From Erwinia sorbitola (GTDB lineage Bacteria; Pseudomonadota; Gammaproteobacteria; Enterobacterales; Enterobacteriaceae), in NCBI RefSeq assembly GCF_009738185.1, contig NZ_CP046509.1:4157501-4221500 (forward strand): DNA of 64,000 nucleotides. Reading direction: 5' to 3'. Shown piece after piece: positions 33,423-42,172 of the stretch. The translations under genes and the position numbers were made by a program. The notes beneath the pieces were generated by a model, which was given only the letters and a program-made list of their open reading frames with translations, searched no databases and had not been told where the DNA came from. The stretch's first letter is position 1; the number at the start of each line of letters is the position of its first letter.

Positions 33423-35138
33423 TTAATTCTCCTTACTTGGTGTGATCCCGGCATCAACTCCTGATGCCGGTAGTGTTTCTGCTGCCTGACAGGCGTCCGC
33501 CTGTGGCACCAGACTTATTTCGACACGACGGTTGAGCGCACGCCCCGCCGCCGTATCGTTAGTTGCGATGGGCCGCGACGCCCCGTGCCCCTGTACTGCG
33601 AAGCAGCTTTCCGAAACATCGCTGGTTGAAAGCATCCAGTCGCGCACCGCAGCGGCTCGCTGTATCGAAAGCGTTTGATTCAGCAAAGCATTCCCGGTGT
33701 TGTCGGTATGGCCGCTGACCACAATTAGCCAGCCTGGCTTCGCTTTAATGCCCACCAGGGCGTTTATCAGCACTTTTTCCGAACCTGATTTCAGCGCTGA
33801 TTTTCCGGAGTCAAACAGCGACAGGCTGTCCAGTCGCAGCGTCGTTGGCCCCTGAACGATCTTATTGATAACCGGCACAGGCTGCGGCGGTGCCCAATCG
33901 TTAATTGATGCCCGCAGAGGCGCGATAAGCCGCATTCCCTGATATAAGCCGAGGGAATAACGTATCGGTACGCCATCTCGCTGCCAGCCATCCAGCAGCC
34001 CTGCATCACGTTGCAGCTGCTTTTGCGCCTGCACTTTCGGGCCAGCTGGCGTTCCGGTCAGGCGCTGGTAAATGGCAAGATGATCGCTGACGTTCTGAAT
34101 AAGCCGCTGGTTATTAATCCAGGAAGCTAACATCGCCAGCAGTAAAAAAATTCCAATAAGCAGCCCTGCCAAACGCCAGGATTGCATTGCAACGCTGACA
34201 CCATGGCGGTGAGGCAGATGGGCCAATAGCGCATCCGGTAAGGGCAGTGTGGGTACATTTTGGCTATCTGGACGCACAGGTAACGTGGTGACTGCGGCAA
34301 TATGCTGCTGCCAAAGGTTATCTGCTACGGCACTGACTGGCGTGGTACAGATCGCCAGCATGCAGGGCCGCAGCGCAGGGGTATCGTGATTACGGATCGC
34401 CAGCACCTCCAGTACCCGGCTATTCAGCCAACTGAACAGCGCCTGCAACCAAAGTGAACTGCTCAGGCGGGGTAACTCTGTTTCTGCACCTCTTTGCTGG
34501 CACCAGGAAATATACGCCTGCGCTACTGCGGCGTTATCCTGCACCTGAAGGCTTTCATGGTTATGCGTCAGCGAATACCAACAGCAGCCATTTTCAGTTG
34601 GGTCTTGAATGGCATTCAGCCACACGCTGCACCATATCGGCGGTAATCCCGAAAAAGCCTGGCGGCTGTTTGCAATCGCCCGCTGCCATCTCAGGAGCTG
34701 CTGGTTAAAAGCATCAGCGTCCTGCCACTGCTCAGGGATCACCGCCAGAAGAATGGAAAGCCGGGCGATCAGCGCCGGGCGCGCGGCGGCAAAAGAATCT
34801 GCCAGCCGTTCTAATTCCTCAGGCTGGCTCACAGCGATATACCAACCCTGTCGCGTTTCACGAAAAGCCTGCCCGGCAGGGAACAATCTGTCGCTGGCAC
34901 CACAAACCAGCACGACTGCGCCAGCAAATTGTTCCGGAGGAAGAGACTTTTCATCAATCGGCTGCTGCTCAGTCCGTGCTTCCCGCCTGTATCTCCAGCC
35001 CCAGGCGACGGCCAGTACCAGGCAAAACAGGCTAAGGAAAATGCGACTGTCGTTACCCAGCGGCAAAAATCCCCAAATCAGCCACAGTGCGAGTAATAAC
35101 GTCAGCAAAACGAGAAACAGCTTAATCACCCGACGCAT
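33423..35138 (-). CDS. T6SS OmpA-domain membrane protein (TssL/TagL-type extension)
   Basis: A 571-residue protein. It has two N-terminal membrane segments (LFLVLLTLLLALWLIWGFL, then IFLSLFCLVLAVAWGW), a cytoplasmic or periplasmic middle, a third membrane segment near residue 320 (LAGLLIGIFLLLAMLASWI) and a C-terminal OmpA-like peptidoglycan-binding domain with GHTDNTGNALLNQTLSIQRA and NRRVEISL. In many T6SSs this domain is fused to TssL or encoded beside it (TagL) and anchors the membrane complex to the cell wall. Here it is a separate gene starting directly after the tssL stop, so both are surely co-translated. Confidence 0.85.
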   Translation of the reverse strand: MRRVIKLFLVLLTLLLALWLIWGFLPLGNDSRIFLSLFCLVLAVAWGWRYRREARTEQQPIDEKSLPPEQFAGAVVLVCGASDRLFPAGQAFRETRQGWYIAVSQPEELERLADSFAAARPALIARLSILLAVIPEQWQDADAFNQQLLRWQRAIANSRQAFSGLPPIWCSVWLNAIQDPTENGCCWYSLTHNHESLQVQDNAAVAQAYISWCQQRGAETELPRLSSSLWLQALFSWLNSRVLEVLAIRNHDTPALRPCMLAICTTPVSAVADNLWQQHIAAVTTLPVRPDSQNVPTLPLPDALLAHLPHRHGVSVAMQSWRLAGLLIGIFLLLAMLASWINNQRLIQNVSDHLAIYQRLTGTPAGPKVQAQKQLQRDAGLLDGWQRDGVPIRYSLGLYQGMRLIAPLRASINDWAPPQPVPVINKIVQGPTTLRLDSLSLFDSGKSALKSGSEKVLINALVGIKAKPGWLIVVSGHTDNTGNALLNQTLSIQRAAAVRDWMLSTSDVSESCFAVQGHGASRPIATNDTAAGRALNRRVEISLVPQADACQAAETLPASGVDAGITPSKEN

Positions 35139-35792
35139 TTACCCACTCCCCATTATTGAGGAGACCATCTGCTGTAAGGATGTTGAAAGCAGGAACCAGA
35201 CAACGCCCAGCATGACGATACCGCCCCCCCATGAGAGCCAGTAAAAACGGCGACCGCTGCGCAAACGCGTGGAACGGGTAATGACCGGAGCCTCTTCCGA
35301 TAGAGAAAAAGGGGCTACCCGCTGGCTCAGTTTACGTACCACATCCTCACGGTGCTCATCCGCCTGCTGGCGATAGCGGCCAACAAAACCCAGCGTCAGA
35401 GCACGGGAGAAACAGGTCAGTACCGCAATATCGGGGGCTGGCTCCTGAAGTACCGTGCGGATGCGTTGCCACAGATCCTCACCCGCATTAAGGGTGTTGA
35501 AATATTTTGCCTGTAGCGGGTTTGCCAGCCAGGTGGTGTAACCATCATCCTGCTTTACCCGATTCATTACACTTTCATCAAACAGTGCACACAGGGTGTA
35601 AAGCATATGGTCTGCGCTGGTATGGCTAATGCCCCTCTCTTCAAGCTGCGTTCGCCAGCTGTCCAGCCATTCACAGGTACGCCGGTACAGTGCCTGGCCG
35701 TCAGTTATGCTCTGTCCGGCACGTAACTGACTGACCATCAGCCAGCCCGGATAAAACATCTGGTCGACAAACGCTGTAGGGTTATTTTTCAT
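35139..35792 (-). CDS. tssL: T6SS inner-membrane protein TssL (DotU family)
   Basis: A 217-residue DotU/VasF protein. A cytoplasmic helical domain has the conserved FYPGWLMVSQLR region, DHMLYTLCALFDESVM and NPLQAKYFNTLNAGEDLW; a single C-terminal membrane segment follows (YWLSWGGGIVMLGVVWFLLS). TssL binds TssM and contacts the baseplate through TssK. The start overlaps the tssK stop by four bases (ATGA), and the stop abuts the OmpA-domain gene. It lacks its own peptidoglycan-binding domain, which is supplied by the next gene. Confidence 0.92.
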   Translation of the reverse strand: MKNNPTAFVDQMFYPGWLMVSQLRAGQSITDGQALYRRTCEWLDSWRTQLEERGISHTSADHMLYTLCALFDESVMNRVKQDDGYTTWLANPLQAKYFNTLNAGEDLWQRIRTVLQEPAPDIAVLTCFSRALTLGFVGRYRQQADEHREDVVRKLSQRVAPFSLSEEAPVITRSTRLRSGRRFYWLSWGGGIVMLGVVWFLLSTSLQQMVSSIMGSG

Positions 35793-37126
35793 GTACGTAG
35801 CACCGCATAGAGTTCAAGTTTCACTTCACCCAGCGCTTCCGGAATGTAAAAGGCACAATTCCCCGCCTCCAGCATGGCCTGTGCCGCCCGGCCGTTAAGA
35901 TCAAGAGCAAAGTACTGGTTTTCCAGGCGCAGCGGGATGGCCGCCGGCACATGTGCCAGGGGTTTCAGCCCGATACCATTCAGCGCCACGTTGACGACAT
36001 CAGAGACATCCTCAAAGCTGCCCGCCTTACACAACAGCGGGAACTGCGTCTGTAACAGGTGATTAGGGATCGACGAGCGTACAGAAAGGTAGAAATCGGC
36101 CCCTTCACGCAGGCGCACATCGTGCAGCGCCCCCTTCCAGAACTGCCCGGTGTGGGTGAGATCGATACTGACCACCCGCGACGGCAGACTCGCTTCCAGC
36201 AGCGCATCCAGCAAGGTAAACAGCGCCGGGAATACATGTTCCGGTGCATCGTGACGATACTGAGGAATATCATCAGGGCTGTGAGTCAGCGAAAACGTCA
36301 GCAAACTGCCAGCCAGGCGAACCAGTTCACGGTAAAACAGTTCGGGATGGCGGGAAGGTGCCTGTAACAACTCGTTGAGAACCGGTTCGGCACTGTTAAA
36401 CGCATTCAGTAACCAGAACAGTGAGACATCGGCCACTGCAAAATCGGCCATACGCTCATTACTCTCACGACGCATCTGCATCAGGCGCTTACGACGGGCT
36501 TGCAGACGGTGCAGTAGATCGCGAAGCCCTTGTATCAGCGGCTGGCTGGCAGAGAAAGCCAGTGCCGGGGGGATAAATGTATTGTCTGATACCCACTGTC
36601 CCTGCGCATTCTGTATCAGTCGGATAACCGGGCAGGTTAGCCAGCCGCTGTTTTCCTGATGCGCAAAACGTAACGAGACGGCATGGCGCATCACGGCGAG
36701 TTCGGTGCGTTCAGGCCCGGCAAGATCCTGAACCGTCACCCACTCCCGCAGCCAACGCTGCGGGCGCTCAATGCCTTTTCCATCGTCCAGATTCCCGCCG
36801 TTGGCCGACAGCAGAGGCAGTGCCAGCAATACCTCAATGCTGTCACGATCCTGAACGTCAGCAAGATCGCAGGCGGGCGGTAGATTATCCGCCAGTTCGG
36901 TATCAATCAGCGTACCGTCCTGAAAGCGCACCACCAGACGGGTTGCATTCAGCCGGGAGAGTGCCAGAACCGTAGTATCAAACTCTGCGCAGAGCACACC
37001 CCAGGTGTTGGCCAGGGACATGCCGGCTACGTTTTCTGCTGCATAAGCATCCCATCGGGCCTGCTGCTGGAACTGCTGCGGGGCCAGCATGGCCCCATCC
37101 GTCCATAACGGACGATAAATTTTCAT
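35789..37126 (-). CDS. tssK: T6SS baseplate-membrane linker TssK
   Basis: A 445-residue TssK/ImpJ/VasE protein. Conserved features include the N-terminal PLWTDGAMLAPQQFQQQARW and NTWGVLCAEFD blocks, the middle RRKRLMQMRRESNERMADF helix and the C-terminal ENQYFALDLNGRAAQAMLEA domain. TssK trimers link the baseplate wedges to TssL/TssM. It follows tssC after 12 bases and overlaps tssL by four, so it belongs to the tssB-C-K-L-ompA-hcp transcription unit. Confidence 0.93.
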   Translation of the reverse strand: MKIYRPLWTDGAMLAPQQFQQQARWDAYAAENVAGMSLANTWGVLCAEFDTTVLALSRLNATRLVVRFQDGTLIDTELADNLPPACDLADVQDRDSIEVLLALPLLSANGGNLDDGKGIERPQRWLREWVTVQDLAGPERTELAVMRHAVSLRFAHQENSGWLTCPVIRLIQNAQGQWVSDNTFIPPALAFSASQPLIQGLRDLLHRLQARRKRLMQMRRESNERMADFAVADVSLFWLLNAFNSAEPVLNELLQAPSRHPELFYRELVRLAGSLLTFSLTHSPDDIPQYRHDAPEHVFPALFTLLDALLEASLPSRVVSIDLTHTGQFWKGALHDVRLREGADFYLSVRSSIPNHLLQTQFPLLCKAGSFEDVSDVVNVALNGIGLKPLAHVPAAIPLRLENQYFALDLNGRAAQAMLEAGNCAFYIPEALGEVKLELYAVLRT

Positions 37127-37138
37127 CCCTGACCCGCC

Positions 37139-38680
37139 TTACGATTTCGCTTTAGGCATTTGGGAAACCAGAGAGAGGTTGATATCCATGCCCTCTACCT
37201 GGAAGTGCGGAATGGCGTAGAGTTTGACGCGGAAAAAGCCCGGGTTATCTTCGATATCTTCCACTACCACCTTCGCATCACGCAGCGGATGGGAAGCCTG
37301 GAGGGCATCGCCCGGATCGGTCATTTCCGTTACCAGGCCGCGCACCCAGGTGTTCAGCTCCAGCTCCAGCAGGCGGCGATCTTTAGTGGTGCCGATGTTT
37401 TCACGCTGGATCAGCTTCAGGTAGTGCGCAATGCGCGACAGCAGGAAGATATAGGGCAAACGGGCGTTGATGCGGCTATTCGCCGTGGCATCAGCGGTAT
37501 CATAGAGCGCCGGTTTCTGCGTAGAGTTGGCAGAGAAGAAGCAGGAGTAGTCGCGGTTTTTGTAGTACGACAGCGGAATAAATCCGAGGTTGGCGAACTC
37601 AAACTCGCGGGTCTCCGGGATCATCACTTCGGATGGGATCTTCACCTGATTGCCGGTACCCAGATCGTAAAGATGAATAGGCAGATCCTGTACCGCACCG
37701 CCCGCCTGTGGACCACGGATTTGCACACACCAGCCGTTATTTATAAAGCTGCGCACCATATTGGCGGCAAAGGCAAATGAGGCATTAGTCCACAGGTATT
37801 TATCGTGCTCCGGCCCTTTGACTTCTTCCACGTAGTTAAAACTGCGCACCGGCACGGTGTCCGGGCCGTAAGGCAGGCGGCCGAGTACGCGCGGCATGGT
37901 CAGGCCGATATAGCGGGAATCGTCGGTATCGCGGAAGGATTTCCACTTGATGTATTCCGCGCGATCAAAATAGTTGCCAATATCTTTAATGGCAGCCACC
38001 TCTTCCATCGTCTCTTTCAGGAAGAATTTTGGCCCGACGGAGCCGATAAATGGCATATGCGCAGATGCCGCCACTTTCGAGATATTGCGCAGCAGCGCCA
38101 CATCCTGGGCGGACGCATCGAATTCGTAAGAGGAGATCAGCGCGCCAATCGGCTCACCGCCCGGAGTGTCATATTCCGCAATATAGGTGTGCGCATAGAG
38201 GCCGCTCTGAATGATTTCCGGAGCATCTTCAAAGTCCTGTCGCAGATCATCCTTCGACAGATCAAGAATTTCAATTCTCACGTTTTGGCGGAAGTCGGTT
38301 TTATCCACCAGCGACTTCAGGCCGCGCCACAGTGACTCCACCTGCTGGAACTCTTCGTGATGCATAACCGCATCGAGCTGGCTGCTGATCTGCTCATCCA
38401 GGCGGGCGATATGGTGATCCAGCAGGGTTTTATCGAGCTTATCCACCTGGGATCCTGACTGGCTCAGGCACTCGACCAGCACTTTCATCGCGGCGGTCAC
38501 GCGCTCGTCGATGCTGGCATCTGACATTGCCTGATTGTCCTGCCAGATATTCAGGTCGCTGAGATGAGTGACCGGGCTGAGATTAATTTTTTCAAACAGG
38601 GAAGCATATACACCGCCCGCAGCCGGGCGATCCAGCACGGTGGTATTACCGGCAGATGAAGTTTCTTTTTGAACAGACAT
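37139..38680 (-). CDS. tssC: T6SS contractile sheath large subunit TssC
   Basis: A 513-residue VipB/TssC protein. Visible hallmarks are ALISSYEFDASAQDVALLR, YIGLTMPRVLGRLPYG, WTNASFAFAANMVRSFINNG and the C-terminal NPGFFRVKLYAIPHFQVEG segment, the part inserted into the neighbouring sheath subunit. The ATG at 38680 is preferred over one six bases upstream because of its AGAGA spacing. The gap to tssB is 156 bases, longer than usual for this normally tight gene pair. Confidence 0.95.
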   Translation of the reverse strand: MSVQKETSSAGNTTVLDRPAAGGVYASLFEKINLSPVTHLSDLNIWQDNQAMSDASIDERVTAAMKVLVECLSQSGSQVDKLDKTLLDHHIARLDEQISSQLDAVMHHEEFQQVESLWRGLKSLVDKTDFRQNVRIEILDLSKDDLRQDFEDAPEIIQSGLYAHTYIAEYDTPGGEPIGALISSYEFDASAQDVALLRNISKVAASAHMPFIGSVGPKFFLKETMEEVAAIKDIGNYFDRAEYIKWKSFRDTDDSRYIGLTMPRVLGRLPYGPDTVPVRSFNYVEEVKGPEHDKYLWTNASFAFAANMVRSFINNGWCVQIRGPQAGGAVQDLPIHLYDLGTGNQVKIPSEVMIPETREFEFANLGFIPLSYYKNRDYSCFFSANSTQKPALYDTADATANSRINARLPYIFLLSRIAHYLKLIQRENIGTTKDRRLLELELNTWVRGLVTEMTDPGDALQASHPLRDAKVVVEDIEDNPGFFRVKLYAIPHFQVEGMDINLSLVSQMPKAKS

Positions 38681-38696
38681 AAGCATTCTCTCTAAA

Positions 38697-38768
38697 TTAT
38701 TCCATTAATTTCCCGTCACACTTCGATAATGAAGATGCGTCGGCGACTGACTGACAGCAGATATCCAT
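38697..38768 (-). CDS. Possible 23-codon small ORF between tssB and tssC
   Basis: The unusual gap between the sheath genes holds a short frame beginning MDICCQSVADASS and ending 16 bases before the tssC ATG, with GAGG five bases before its start. Three cysteines in 23 codons is unusual. It may be a leader peptide or small regulator, or simply chance; there is no similarity I recognise. Confidence 0.22.
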   Translation of the reverse strand: MDICCQSVADASSLSKCDGKLME

Positions 38769-38836
38769 AAGCACCTCGGGGTGTGCCCTTTTACCGTTAT
38801 CCGGCAGGCTGAATAGCTCAGGGTTGCTACCGGTAA

Positions 38837-39334
38837 TCAGGCGTTTTCAGGTGCCAGGGCAGACAGCTCACGACGAAGTTCTTCATTCAGTTCGGGGTTT
38901 TTCAGAATAGATTCGAGCTCTTTTCTGAAGGTGACGTTATCCAGCAGATTAGATTTGAGATCGCGCAGCAGATTGCGCATGGCAAGCATGGCTTTCAGCT
39001 GGGGAATTTGACGAGCAACCTGCTCGGGGGTGAAGTCTTTCATATTGCGGAAGGTCAGCCTGACGTTCTCCTCGCTTCCATCCTCGACCAGGGTATTTTC
39101 CACGCACAGGTTCACCGCCGGTGAGAACTCCGCCAGCACGCTGTCGAAGTTATTCTTATTAATGTTTATTTTTTCGCGCTCTGACAGCACACGCTGTTCC
39201 TGTCCGTGGCTGAAATCTCCCGTTACCAGTAATTTTAGCGGAAGCTCAACTTTTTTTTGAGCGCCACCGGTGTGAAGATCCAGCTTTATATTTACTCGCG
39301 CTTTTGGGATTTCATTCTGATAAGAGTTGCTCAT
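38837..39334 (-). CDS. tssB: T6SS contractile sheath small subunit TssB
   Basis: A 165-residue VipA/TssB protein. The chosen ATG gives MSNSYQNEIPKARVNIKLDL, the standard family start, and is preceded by AGGA; the open frame extends 35 codons further upstream without similarity. Conserved parts are VELPLKLLVTGDFSHGQE, LRLTFRNMKDFTPEQVA-type sequence and LRDLKSNLLDNVTFRKELE, the ClpV-recognition and sheath-assembly helices. It is the first gene of the whole minus-strand T6SS locus, preceded by about 650 noncoding bases. Confidence 0.94.
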   Translation of the reverse strand: MSNSYQNEIPKARVNIKLDLHTGGAQKKVELPLKLLVTGDFSHGQEQRVLSEREKININKNNFDSVLAEFSPAVNLCVENTLVEDGSEENVRLTFRNMKDFTPEQVARQIPQLKAMLAMRNLLRDLKSNLLDNVTFRKELESILKNPELNEELRRELSALAPENA

Positions 39335-39373
39335 ATTTATTCCTGTAAAAATCGGAGCTGAAGACAGTATTAC

Positions 39374-39430
39374 GCACACTTTCCTTATGTGTGCTGGCCG
39401 ACTATATAGCAGGCTGTTGAGGATGAGCAA
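39374..39430 (-). promoter_or_regulatory. Putative tssB promoter and leader hairpin
   Basis: On the minus strand TTGCTC (39430-39425) and TATATA (39408-39403) are separated by 16 bases, a plausible sigma-70 pair, about 70 bases before the tssB start. Between them and the gene is a short hairpin (39374-39394, GCACAC and GTGTGC arms). I found no good sigma-54 (GG-N10-GC) element here. Confidence 0.35.
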
Positions 39431-39808
39431 CATACACAATTCAATCTTGTGAACTGATATTTATAGGAATTTACTTACAAAATCGCTTAAGCCATTGAAT
39501 AAAACCATTAAATAACCTGAAAAATATCTATATCAACGGCAAGGGTTATGGTTAATTATCAGGCAATAAATCACTTTATTTTAACTGTTATCAGTCAAAA
39601 TCATCCAATGAAGGATTATCATTATTTCTGTTATCGATAGTTTCCGGGAAATTAACCACTGTGACGTGCCAGCTATAGCAGCCGTGCATTATCTTTATTT
39701 TCTGGAATATACTGAATCGGGTGGTTTCAGAAATCAGTAATTAACAGGATAGGTTACCTCAGGCTATCTGCCGGTATATCGACTGACGTCTGCGGGAGCC
39801 AGGAGTGA

Positions 39809-39820
39809 TACTGTACAGTA
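39809..39820. promoter_or_regulatory. TACTGTACAGTA palindrome upstream of the siderophore receptor
   Basis: A perfect 12-base palindrome flanked by GGAG and CTCC, so a larger imperfect dyad of about 25 bases. It lies about 180 bases before the receptor start. The CTG-CAG spacing is far too short for a LexA box. It may be an operator for an unknown regulator or a small hairpin. Confidence 0.3.
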
Positions 39821-39953
39821 CGCTCCCCATCAGATGTTGCTCACTTCTGCGCGCCAGCCCGCAGTTTCCCAGGCACTGCCTTAGCGCAAAATGCCTCAGT
39901 ATCACCTTTTCCTGTAATAAACCTTCGGAAGTTATTGCATAGTTTTTGGTAAT

Positions 39954-39972
39954 GATAATAATTGTCGTTATC
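39954..39972. promoter_or_regulatory. Fur box upstream of the TonB-dependent receptor
   Basis: GATAATAATTGTCGTTATC matches the 19-base Fur consensus GATAATGATAATCATTATC at 15 positions, counted by eye. It ends 28 bases before the receptor's ATG, where it would overlap the promoter or early transcript. It predicts repression by Fe-Fur and induction under iron limitation. Confidence 0.75.
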
Positions 39973-40000
39973 TTAAACATTCTCATTGGCATCTGAAACT

Positions 40001-42121
40001 ATGTTTAGCACCAAACCCCGAGTTCTCGCTATGCTGATCGCCAGCACCTGCGCCGCATTTGCTCACGCGGATACCGCTTCTGGCGAAGAAAAAACCATGG
40101 TCGTCAGCGCATCTGACGCCGGAAGCAGCGCCGATCTGCCGGCATATACCAACAGCGCAACCAAATCAGCAGTACCGGAAAGCAAAACGCCTCAGGTCAT
40201 TAATACCGTCGGCAGCAGAGAGATCGCTGCGCGCCATGCCAACTCACTGAATGAGATCCTGCGCTATGCCCCGGGTGTTTCAACAGAAACCCGTGGTTCA
40301 ACCTCATATATGAGCGAGTACAAAATTCGCGGTTTCACGGTGGATAACTCGTTTTATGATGGCTTACAGCTGCCGTACAACGTCACCGGTAATACCAAAG
40401 CCAGTATCGATCCGATTCTGATCGACCACGTCGATATTCTTAAAGGCCCTGCGTCGGTGCTTTATGGCAACGGTTCACCGGGTGGTCTGGTAAATATTCA
40501 GAGCAAAAAACCGCAGAAAGAGCAGAAAACCGGAGTCGGTTTTAACAGCGGCAGCCGTAAATTGCGTGAAGGCTATATCGACAGTACCGGAGCGATTGAC
40601 GACAGCGACTGGAGCTACCGCTTTATCGGTAAGGCCAGCGCCGGAGACGATCAGCCGCACACCACTAAAACAGAAAACTACCTGGTGGCACCATCCCTGA
40701 CCTGGCAGCCATCGGACAAAACCCGCCTGACGATTGACGCGCAGTATCAGGATATTCCCAGCCTGACGCCATCCGACACGATGCCGCTGGCCACGCTGAA
40801 GTCGTCTGACACCTCACGCCGCAGCTACGCCGGTGACCGCTGGAGCGGATTTAAACAGCGCCAGTGGATGCTGGGCTACAGCTTTGAACATCAGTTTGAT
40901 AACGGCTGGGGCGTGGCGCAAAAAGCGCGTTACTTTGATGTGGATACTCACCAGCGCAGCATCTATGCAACTAACATCATCAATCCAGCGGTCAGCGACA
41001 CGCAGCTGAACCGTTTTGCCTACACCACCGATGAAGACCTGAAAAGTTTCAATATCGACAACCAGGTGACTAAAGAGTGGGATCTGGGCGACTGGAAACA
41101 TCATCTGCTGGCAGGCGTCGACTATCAGCGTCTGGATTCCCATTTCAACTACAAATATGCCAGTAACACCCCTGATATTGACCTGAGCAATCCGGACTAT
41201 AACCAGGTTAATGAGTCGGCGCTGGGTCTTTATACCGCACAGCTCAACCGTCTGAGCTATAACCAGACCGGTTATTACTTCCAGGATCAGATTGAGTACG
41301 GCAACCTGAGCCTGATCGCCGGACTGCGCTATGACGACTACCGCTCCACCAATACCGATTATTTCGCCAATAATACGAAAACCTGGGTCGATCAGGATCG
41401 CGTGACGAAACGCCTGGGTGCGCTGTATACCTTCGATAACGGTATTGCACCGTTTATCAGCTATTCCGAAGGCTTTAAGCCGGTTTCACCAACAGGTAAC
41501 CTGACCTCTGCCAAGCCAACCACCAGCCGTCAGCTGGAAGGCGGGGTAAAATATCTGCTGGCTGACTACGCCACCACCATGACCGCTTCGGTGTTTAATA
41601 TCCGTCAGAAAAACGTGCTGACCTCCGATCTTAATTACCTGAGCTATCGACAGACCGGAGAAGTGGAGTCAAAAGGGGCAGAGCTGTCGGTGATAAGCCG
41701 TCCGACTGAGAATATTAATCTTATTGCCAACTATGCCTACACCCACGCGCTGAATACCGAAGATGATAAATACCAGGGCAAACGCCCGACTCAGGTGGCG
41801 GAGAATGCCTTCAATCTGTGGGGTGATTACACCTTCGACAACGGTGCCGTACGCGGGCTGACCATCGGTGCCGGAGCACGCTATATCGGCCCGATGGAGA
41901 TTGCGCTGGCCAACGATCAGGGGAAACTCGGCGGCACCACGCTGTTTGATATGGCAGTGTCTTACAATATGGCGGCGGTATCTCCGCAGCTGGCCGGGGT
42001 CACGCTGAAAGCCAGCGCACAGAACCTGACTAACAAAGAGACCTTTACCTGCTACGACACCAATAACTGCTGGATCGGGCGTGACCGCACCTGGCAGGCA
42101 GGTATCAGCTACAGCTTCTGA
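40001..42121 (+). CDS. TonB-dependent siderophore receptor (hydroxamate/FhuA-FoxA type)
   Basis: A 706-residue outer-membrane receptor. It has a signal peptide of about 23 residues (ending FAHA), a TonB-box-like stretch soon after (EEKTMVVSAS), a plug domain with the conserved YKIRGF, VDILKGPASVLYG and GGLVNIQSKKP blocks, then a 22-strand barrel ending in aromatic SYSF. The CYDTNNCWIG cysteine pair near the end is typical of ferric hydroxamate receptors such as FhuA and FoxA. The ATG at 40001 gives the clean signal peptide; an upstream TTG in frame is ignored. A Fur box lies just upstream. It stands alone, with no transport or siderophore genes beside it. Confidence 0.88.
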   Translation: MFSTKPRVLAMLIASTCAAFAHADTASGEEKTMVVSASDAGSSADLPAYTNSATKSAVPESKTPQVINTVGSREIAARHANSLNEILRYAPGVSTETRGSTSYMSEYKIRGFTVDNSFYDGLQLPYNVTGNTKASIDPILIDHVDILKGPASVLYGNGSPGGLVNIQSKKPQKEQKTGVGFNSGSRKLREGYIDSTGAIDDSDWSYRFIGKASAGDDQPHTTKTENYLVAPSLTWQPSDKTRLTIDAQYQDIPSLTPSDTMPLATLKSSDTSRRSYAGDRWSGFKQRQWMLGYSFEHQFDNGWGVAQKARYFDVDTHQRSIYATNIINPAVSDTQLNRFAYTTDEDLKSFNIDNQVTKEWDLGDWKHHLLAGVDYQRLDSHFNYKYASNTPDIDLSNPDYNQVNESALGLYTAQLNRLSYNQTGYYFQDQIEYGNLSLIAGLRYDDYRSTNTDYFANNTKTWVDQDRVTKRLGALYTFDNGIAPFISYSEGFKPVSPTGNLTSAKPTTSRQLEGGVKYLLADYATTMTASVFNIRQKNVLTSDLNYLSYRQTGEVESKGAELSVISRPTENINLIANYAYTHALNTEDDKYQGKRPTQVAENAFNLWGDYTFDNGAVRGLTIGAGARYIGPMEIALANDQGKLGGTTLFDMAVSYNMAAVSPQLAGVTLKASAQNLTNKETFTCYDTNNCWIGRDRTWQAGISYSF

Positions 42122-42134
42122 TCCCTGTTTTAAT

Positions 42135-42161
42135 CGGGCACTCTCCCCGTGCGGGTGCCCG
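42135..42161. terminator. Hairpin between convergent receptor and LysR genes
   Basis: CGGGCAC and GTGCCCG arms with a 13-base loop, located in the 51-base space between the stop codons of the two convergent genes. There is only a short T run beyond it, so it is a likely but not textbook terminator. Confidence 0.5.
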
Positions 42162-42172
42162 CATTTAGAATG

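Noticed and set aside
7126..39334. T6SS locus as a recently integrated island
   Set aside because: No tRNA, integrase, direct repeats or insertion sequences were seen at its borders, and core gene composition resembles the flanks; only the cargo genes look foreign.
39809..39820. LexA (SOS) box at TACTGTACAGTA
   Set aside because: The CTG and CAG halves are separated by two bases, whereas LexA needs ten.
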